Assembly (NCBI GenBank): GCA_934232895.1 | Contig: CAKQGH010000002.1 | Span: 48,283 to 112,282, forward strand | DNA: 64,000 nt | Source of the DNA: an uncultured Alphaproteobacteria bacterium | Lineage (GTDB): Bacteria; Pseudomonadota; Alphaproteobacteria; Rs-D84 | Direction: 5' to 3' | Shown here: positions 60,801 through 64,000 of the stretch, one piece after another | How the letters are laid out: each line of letters starts with the position of its first letter | Position numbering within the stretch: position 1 is the first letter of the stretch | Notes under the pieces: model-generated | Told to the model about the DNA's origin: nothing | Database searches by the model: none | Seen by the model: the letters and a program-made list of their open reading frames with translations, nothing else | Position numbers and translations under genes: made by a program

Positions 60801-62906
60801 GTCATACGGTCCAAATGCATATTTGTTGGTTGCGGCATCCCATTTGTATAACGCATACATGACGCCTTGGCCGCCCTCGTATGTGCCGTATGCCGAGCAT
60901 TCGGACAATTTTGTGGCGGTTGGCCGTGTCAGACCAGTCGCCTGACTTACGTCCACCAGGTTGGTATCAAAGTCACTGGTTGAGGCCAGATTTTCAAATG
61001 TTGGTTCTGGACATGCGGTGCGTCCTTGGATGGATGTAGATTGATTGAATGTGCCCCCTGGACAATAATAATCCTCGTCACATGTGGTGCATGTTGTGCT
61101 GTTGGCGGGTAAATATTTCCCGGCAGCACAGGTGACACTGTTGGCGTTCCATTTCGCATACAAATATTTAACGCCGACCGAACCGCTGGCGATTTGGGTG
61201 ACTTTGGTTGTGTATGCGGAATCAGAATACCATCCATCGAATGTATAGCCGTTTTTGGTTGGGTTGGCCAAAGTAATGGTTGATGTTTTTACATTATATT
61301 GCGCCGGATTGGCCACCGCGTTCGTGCCACCATCCAATTCATAATGTATGGCATAGTTTATCAATGTGCACGCAGATGCGCTGGTTGCGCCGGCGTCACT
61401 TTTGTATCCCGCACCACAATCGGTCAGACCGCGGGCATAACTGCTGTTTCCTGTCCATGTTCCGCCCGTGCAATAATAACCAGCCAGACATTGCGAACAT
61501 GATGTAGAATTCTTCGGCAGATATGTACCGGCACTGCAAGTATATGTTGTGGTTGTGCCACCACCGGTTTCACCACCGGAATCTTCGCCGTTGTATTCGC
61601 TGCCGCCACTGAACGAGTCCGGGCCTTCGTCGTCGCCATTGAATGCCAATGTCAATGGCCAAGCGCCATCAAAAGCATCGGCCATGGTGGTCCAACCGGC
61701 CAGGTTTTGATCCGTGTTTTCGGTGTACAACACCGTCAACACGTCAACAATGTGGTCGGTGTTATATCTGGATAACGGAATTGCAACGCCGTCGTCGTCA
61801 TAGCCCAGGTAATAGCAACTTGGTTGGGGTTCGCCACCACTGCTTGGAAAATACATTGAACACCCAATGGCCAGATCGTCCGGGTCTTCAACATCATAAA
61901 CACTGCCGTCACCGGTGGATGTGCGATAAATATCTTTGCGTACCAATTCGCCATTCTTGGCGGATTCCAAATCATAGACATACGGCAAACCATTTGGTGC
62001 AAATGCATACAGGCGCAAACAACTGCTGCCCACGCCACCATATACGCCGTTGTCCGATGATGCTTTGCAGGTTTTAATCTGATTAAAGCGTTCCCCCGTC
62101 AACAACTGGTCGCCGGCGCTGGGCGCCAATGCCGCCAGATATATGTGGCCACCAATTGCGCCACTGGACAGGAGTGTGTTCAGTTTATCATTCCAATCGG
62201 TCCAACTGTATGTTTCAATTTCTTTGTTGTTTACAAATATACCGGGGTTAAATGCCACGCCGGAATACGCGCCAGAGGAATCATTGTCGCCCAACCAACC
62301 ATTACGGCTCAGTTCCAGTTCATTGCCCATCGTTGCGGACCAATTGTTTATAGAATTTTCGTCCAGTGATGGCGCATCACCGGTGCAATTTCCATAATAG
62401 CATTGACATCCGTTGGGGGTGCCATCCGTCCATTGATCTATGGTTCGGGTACCAGCCGGACACTTGAAACGGCCAACGCCATTAAATGTGTAATTCAAAA
62501 TATCGGTCACAATCGTTTCGCCATTTTCGACATTGGCGTACATTTCGCCCAGGTTGGCTTTTAATTCCTCCTCGCCTATGCTCTGGGTTTTATATGTTTT
62601 GAAAACCACTTTCTCGCCGGCCTGGTCATAAAGGTCCTTGATTGTGCCACCGGCGGTTGGTATGGAAGATACGCCGCAATAGTTATCGTATGGGCACTTT
62701 ATTTGTTCCCCATCGAGCCCGAAATAGTATGTCGCGTCATCCGGTGATTCATGCAGGCCATTCTCGGCCAGTTCGGTGTACCACTCCTTTATCGTTTGGA
62801 GATTCTCACCGCCCGCCGCGTGTGCGCCGTCAATGCACAAAAACGCGCAAAACACCGCGACAAATAAATGTGCGAAAAATCCCAGAAAACCGTGTCTTTT
62901 AACCAT
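54852..62906 (-). CDS. Giant Cys-rich secreted protein with InlB-type repeats
   Basis: A 2,684-residue exported protein with signal peptide ending GAHAA near residue 31. The first ~430 residues are unique. Then about nine InlB B-repeat (Listeria-Bacteroides) units appear, for example YELDGGTNAVANPAQY with NPTKNGYTFDGWYSDS, and YNLDGGAAPKANPTTY with APTKTGYTFDGWYSDA. They alternate with Cys modules of the CxxGKYLPANSTTCxxCxxGxYC type, like those in GCC2/GCC3 domains. The C-terminal 350 residues are Cys-rich without repeats and end CNDGYMPW with no anchor. I start at ATG 62906 (AGAGAGG upstream) rather than TTG 62924. Likely a surface or released host-contact protein. Confidence 0.88.
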   Translation of the reverse strand: MVKRHGFLGFFAHLFVAVFCAFLCIDGAHAAGGENLQTIKEWYTELAENGLHESPDDATYYFGLDGEQIKCPYDNYCGVSSIPTAGGTIKDLYDQAGEKVVFKTYKTQSIGEEELKANLGEMYANVENGETIVTDILNYTFNGVGRFKCPAGTRTIDQWTDGTPNGCQCYYGNCTGDAPSLDENSINNWSATMGNELELSRNGWLGDNDSSGAYSGVAFNPGIFVNNKEIETYSWTDWNDKLNTLLSSGAIGGHIYLAALAPSAGDQLLTGERFNQIKTCKASSDNGVYGGVGSSCLRLYAFAPNGLPYVYDLESAKNGELVRKDIYRTSTGDGSVYDVEDPDDLAIGCSMYFPSSGGEPQPSCYYLGYDDDGVAIPLSRYNTDHIVDVLTVLYTENTDQNLAGWTTMADAFDGAWPLTLAFNGDDEGPDSFSGGSEYNGEDSGGETGGGTTTTYTCSAGTYLPKNSTSCSQCLAGYYCTGGTWTGNSSYARGLTDCGAGYKSDAGATSASACTLINYAIHYELDGGTNAVANPAQYNVKTSTITLANPTKNGYTFDGWYSDSAYTTKVTQIASGSVGVKYLYAKWNANSVTCAAGKYLPANSTTCTTCDEDYYCPGGTFNQSTSIQGRTACPEPTFENLASTSDFDTNLVDVSQATGLTRPTATKLSECSAYGTYEGGQGVMYALYKWDAATNKYAFGPYDHQWFHIYPGSVFQIPAKCGPYAFYDEAWPCPAGYYCDKQGNTPACNSSNQATVHVDNYGATPCPAGTYNDVTGAQSVSACKTCPDGTTSTAGSTSCKGVAGTTVTITLDNQGAGTAGTGNVYYKYNNKTSSCTYYSNSATTTCLNSISVPQKSNYEFQGYYTEKDGKGVMYINSSGSFVNNLYQKIAVNTTLYAHWQGMEYSVVYYANGGTGTMSPSKHYYGTPSALTMNQFTNGTKRFAGWGTSASDTLPVLSNGEFVSNLVAPSGNDSSITLYAIWENCQACNPGTGANCTLTAPKGVCTYTTSCKSGYSNIKNNGQYNPSCSIVCAAGKYLPKGGTTCQTCTAGNYCPGGNFDYSTTAAQGINSCPSSSSVAPTNDEIAETWQLESMSVDTNGVMDISGVSNITGCMWGSGIWVGEGSAVLLYDVRTYNTTTRRYTTLDTNKSGFIEAQQGYYLSNAIACSDGNIPGYSTGGVLYKNFAKCPAGSFCAQMSTPLSCSEASFETSPWLVACPVGSYTNKEGVYDNGCTVCPAGKTTSDLGQTSCNATCANSANVATWETPSMSSTSMAPRPGYIYSVANLCKIKTCAAGYTLENNKCVLPKTTCTVGKYLPANSTTCAVCPAGKFCNGGSWSKSSDDQGYEDCPSYNPDTTSSVDASAGIVEAVAVQNFDDGIDGVDSCQMDVIYSGTKGEWIERRRFDSSTDNKYSSTQGVYYFQANKGYYLSGLQTMCLENTGLAKLDTTASGVTYYDIKQCEAGYYCPNSTGTMQTTTCGASDNTATLGRTQCAAGTTSAAGATKCDAITYKITYDADGGTMPASYRTTYTLDDAEFALPTPTKTGYTFFSWYDTDSKEQIESTQKFVPSDWASDVTFTAKWTPIVYTVRFDAGSGSTPTYTTVYEKYNTGWYSDASTNNEIKKITIPTKDGYTFGGFFTDYKYSTAVVNTDGTLASPFFTGSNGSTSINFTAAKWTANTYTITYNLNGGTNPAGAPSSYTVETATFDLPTPTRAGTSDIDYGFLGWYENSGLTGTAVTKISTGSTGNKTYWAKWTEIKRPVSQSVECDAGTYIAAGATTCTTCTAGYACAGGSYTIPKAGATSDTGRVQCTGATYAGAGATQCTSCPSPYTHDTSAGKTKIEQCTVQTSAPDDTIYGQYVKDARGGLERCPAGYYCPSTIVAYGSTNSPIACPSPTTYVPTTWPTNYRNPTVAKATIEDGGAPAVITQCMAQYLLNNDAGTIFVLNYYNAQTNKYDIDVGSAGGHSGYYMWYVSLNPGYYFTKKWQQTIDGTTMDWCQASSSSDGDIPQLYQDAAPCPAGSYCPGYNGSLDMWAENPTIPDNWPKCGDGEYTDINGINACPTTYPNSAVKSSAIEQCWLTTTAGKYVASAKADQVQCLANNYCAGGTTVNYGSTGGMQSCATGYESAAGASKCNVITYTITYNLDGGAAPKANPTTYTVETPTITLAAPTKTGYTFDGWYSDAAFKNQVKQIAQGSTGNKTLWAKWTIDTYHINYVLNNGTNDPRNPTTFTGADTTVHIYPASRTGYTMDGWGSEFIGELLAPDVDIENPYSDFDLQAQWTANTYTITLDVNGGTGGQASVTATYDAVLPTLTKLPTKVNWVFMGYFDATTGGVQYYDASGHPTSTAKWSETNGMTLYAQYAQDIVSCIRGRYYNGTSMVQCPAGMYCSGTGSVDAGVAGCGVQCPTSHANSAGGAASANECFTSCEGYDLVGGTAVPASPRVNYPANCTFNGVSDTGNPCDIVDGQCKETSCKGDYEMISGRCTPCDREHALSYKTTGNCVVASCEPGFHPDSRQCVENTMECYAPNAVSAVREWDSRTNSFTICRITECESGFHIMSNACISDIQPCTLENGTGTKEWNHTTGAYGECVASECAPGYTNDPYDSHNPGAQCGECKNKYDAAGNQVASTYVRGCEIASCMYQGEKYALDGGECVSICDEHSDETGSMKWNGKKCIRTCNDGYMPW

Positions 62907-62989
62907 AATGTTCCTCTCTTTCAATGATGATGGTAGAAAATTTGCCCGTGGCGTGTAAAGCGAAAAAATAACCGATGGAAAAAATTTAT

Positions 62990-63500
62990 TGAATTACCCC
63001 GCAATGGGGATACAGTTAAATCCACTTTCTGGCCTCGCTATACCGCCACCCCGACGCATTGCGCCACCTAGGCTTTCCAGAGTGGAACTCTGTTTTTACC
63101 GTCGCAGACTAAGTTCTCCTCCTGTGGAGGAGTACCCGAAGGGGGAGGTGGTCTTTTTGTCCCTGCGGGGCAATGGTGACCCTCCTGCGCCGGTATGACG
63201 GGATTTTTGTGGTTGATTACCAAATTTTACGAACATTGTTCGGGTGCAGGTGATTTATGATTTTATAGTCGTCACCCCGACCCGGGTTCAGCAACAGTAT
63301 TGCAGGGTACAGTACAAAAAAAATCGTCACCTCGACACCCGGGCCCCGCGGAATTGATAAATTCCGTGGGTGGTACCAGGTCGGGGTCCATTGCCCCGCA
63401 GGGCCATATTTTTACCACTACCCCGGCACTTCGTGCCACCCCTTCGCCAGCGAAGGGGAATTCGCCCCGCGACCGGAATGCGGTGCGCAGAATAAAAAGA
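62990..63500. repeat. Intergenic mosaic of dispersed repeats
   Basis: No gene is seen. Contains GTGGAACTCT...GTCGCAGACT, CTCCTCCTGTGGAGGAG, TGCGGGGCAATGG, a GAATTGATAAATTCCGTGGG element also at 40.02 kb, and CCCCTTCGCCAGCGAAGGGG. The bases 62907-62989 are the AT-rich leader of the giant gene. Confidence 0.75.
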
Positions 63501-63677
63501 ATTGTCATTCCTGCGTAGGCAGGAATAGGGTCTTGGAAATTACTCTCATTCGTTGTTGCACAATGTTAAATAAAAATGGGTTGATGCTAATATTACCGCA
63601 TTCCGCAATATTCTGTGTTTGGCTCGTTGCCACTCGCACTGTATAGTCCCTATTCCTGCCTACGCAGGAATGACAAT
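63501..63677. mobile_element. MITE-like repeat, family A, copy 3 (177 bp)
   Basis: Terminal inverted repeats of about 30 bp and interior shared with 25810-25985 (same orientation) and 22577-22753 (inverted). Differences are scattered, suggesting age. Confidence 0.88.
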
Positions 63678-63709
63678 TTGGGGCTCGCGTTGCTCGCTAC
63701 ATTTTTATG

Positions 63710-63840
63710 ACCTGGATCCCGGTGTCAAGCACCGGGATGACATGTTCTGGGTATCCTTTTTATCTTACAAACATTGTCCAAGTTTATGTTGCGGTATTTA
63801 TTTTATGTGTCATTCCGGGGCTTGACCCCGGAATCCAGGT
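63710..63840. mobile_element. MITE-like repeat, family B, copy 2 (131 bp)
   Basis: Starts ACCTGGATCCCGGTGTCAAG and ends CCCCGGAATCCAGGT; equal in length to 22416-22546 and related to it in reverse. Flanking AGAGCAATGATTGTGCTC-type sequence (63841-63880, inverted) is shared too. Confidence 0.8.
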
Positions 63841-63895
63841 ACATGGTGTCGCGAGCAAATGTGAGCACAATCATTGCTCTCTTTTTATGGGGGCA

Positions 63896-63920
63896 TAAAA
63901 AAACGCGCCAATGGCGCGAA
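63896..63920 (-). terminator. Terminator after the CAU tRNA
   Basis: On the minus strand CGCGCC and GGCGCG pair around ATT, then seven T residues. Confidence 0.85.
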
Positions 63921-63925
63921 ATGTG

Positions 63926-64000
63926 TGGTGGGTTAGGTAGGACTCGAACCCACGACCAAAGCGTTATGAGCGCTCCGCTCTAACCAACTGAGCTACTAAC
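63926..64000 (-). tRNA. tRNA with anticodon CAU (Met or Ile2), 5' end cut by window
   Basis: Read on the minus strand: AGCTCAGTTGGTTAGAGC D arm, anticodon stem GAGCG/CGCTT around CTCATAA (anticodon CAU), T loop TTCGAGT, acceptor 3' strand CTAACCC, discriminator A and encoded CCA. The 5' strand lacks its first two bases, which lie beyond 64000. CGCTTTGGTCG after the anticodon resembles Ile2 tRNAs more than elongator Met, but this does not decide it. Confidence 0.93.

Noticed and set aside
54852..62906. Giant gene as an assembly fusion of several genes
   Set aside because: One uninterrupted frame with a signal peptide, coherent repeat types and a normal stop; no internal ribosome sites stand out.

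Overview
This 64 kb window looks like chromosome from a small-genome, host-associated Alphaproteobacterium. My best guess is one of the uncultured gut lineages often labelled RF32 or Enterousia-like. That is inferred from protein style (short MetK, AlaRS without its C-terminal domain, very large Cys-rich surface proteins with InlB-type repeats, RNase J) and from the dispersed palindromic repeats. No 16S rRNA gene is present to prove it. Coding is dense, with many 1-10 bp stop/start overlaps.

Layout. 1-2.4 kb: end of tgt, small membrane proteins, tRNA-Gly. 2.5-2.74 kb: a promoter and terminator enclose a non-coding, highly foldable transcript. 2.9-7.2 kb: three overlapping glycan genes (GT2; GT8-GT4 fusion; deacetylase-GT2 fusion), the last visibly AT-rich. 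7.2-9.3 kb: a phage-tail-type Mtd_N protein and a Slam-like outer-membrane translocator. 9.3-12.5 kb: a YadA-like adhesin and a serine recombinase, both between ~185 bp inverted repeats. 12.6-18.5 kb: a TolC/ABC/HlyD efflux operon. 18.8-22.3 kb: lysS, a RelA/SpoT-like protein and a cold-shock protein. 22.4-26.1 kb: mobile repeats, a Cys-rich secreted protein and a lipoprotein. 26.2-31.2 kb: lemA, a PHP phosphatase, rpsD, trpS, a SIMPL protein and a Xer recombinase. 31.6-37.9 kb: RNase J, an odd Lys-rich/Cys-rich/EF-hand membrane protein, metK behind a SAM-II/V-type riboswitch, and alaS. 38-47 kb: GT-A protein, membrane protein, HU, smpB, a TbpB-like lipoprotein, tatD, holB, dacA, mtaB, rpoZ. 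47.0-49.0 kb: an AT-rich island at tRNA-Ser with tRNA debris, a broken L,D-transpeptidase-like toxin end, a membrane partner, a GH24 lysozyme and a secreted partner. 49.1-53.6 kb: Mla lipid-transport operon, a YbaK deacylase and a lipase. 53.7-62.9 kb: a flavoprotein and a 2,684-residue Cys-rich InlB-repeat protein. 63-64 kb: repeats and a tRNA with anticodon CAU.

How parts fit together. Much of the non-housekeeping content concerns the cell surface: adhesin, Slam plus a likely surface-lipoprotein client, glycan assembly, efflux, Mla and the giant Cys-rich proteins. A second theme is leader regulation: the riboswitch, structured leaders before HU and RNase J, a possible attenuator before lysS, and extended -10 promoters followed at once by terminators in front of phage- or toxin-like genes. 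Intergenic space is filled by at least two MITE-like repeat families plus short palindromes.

The strongest candidates for something new are the recombinase/adhesin inverted-repeat unit (the recombinase apparently starts at ATA), the tRNA-Ser toxin/partner island with promoter-terminator leaders, and the unidentified structured RNA at 2.5-2.74 kb.
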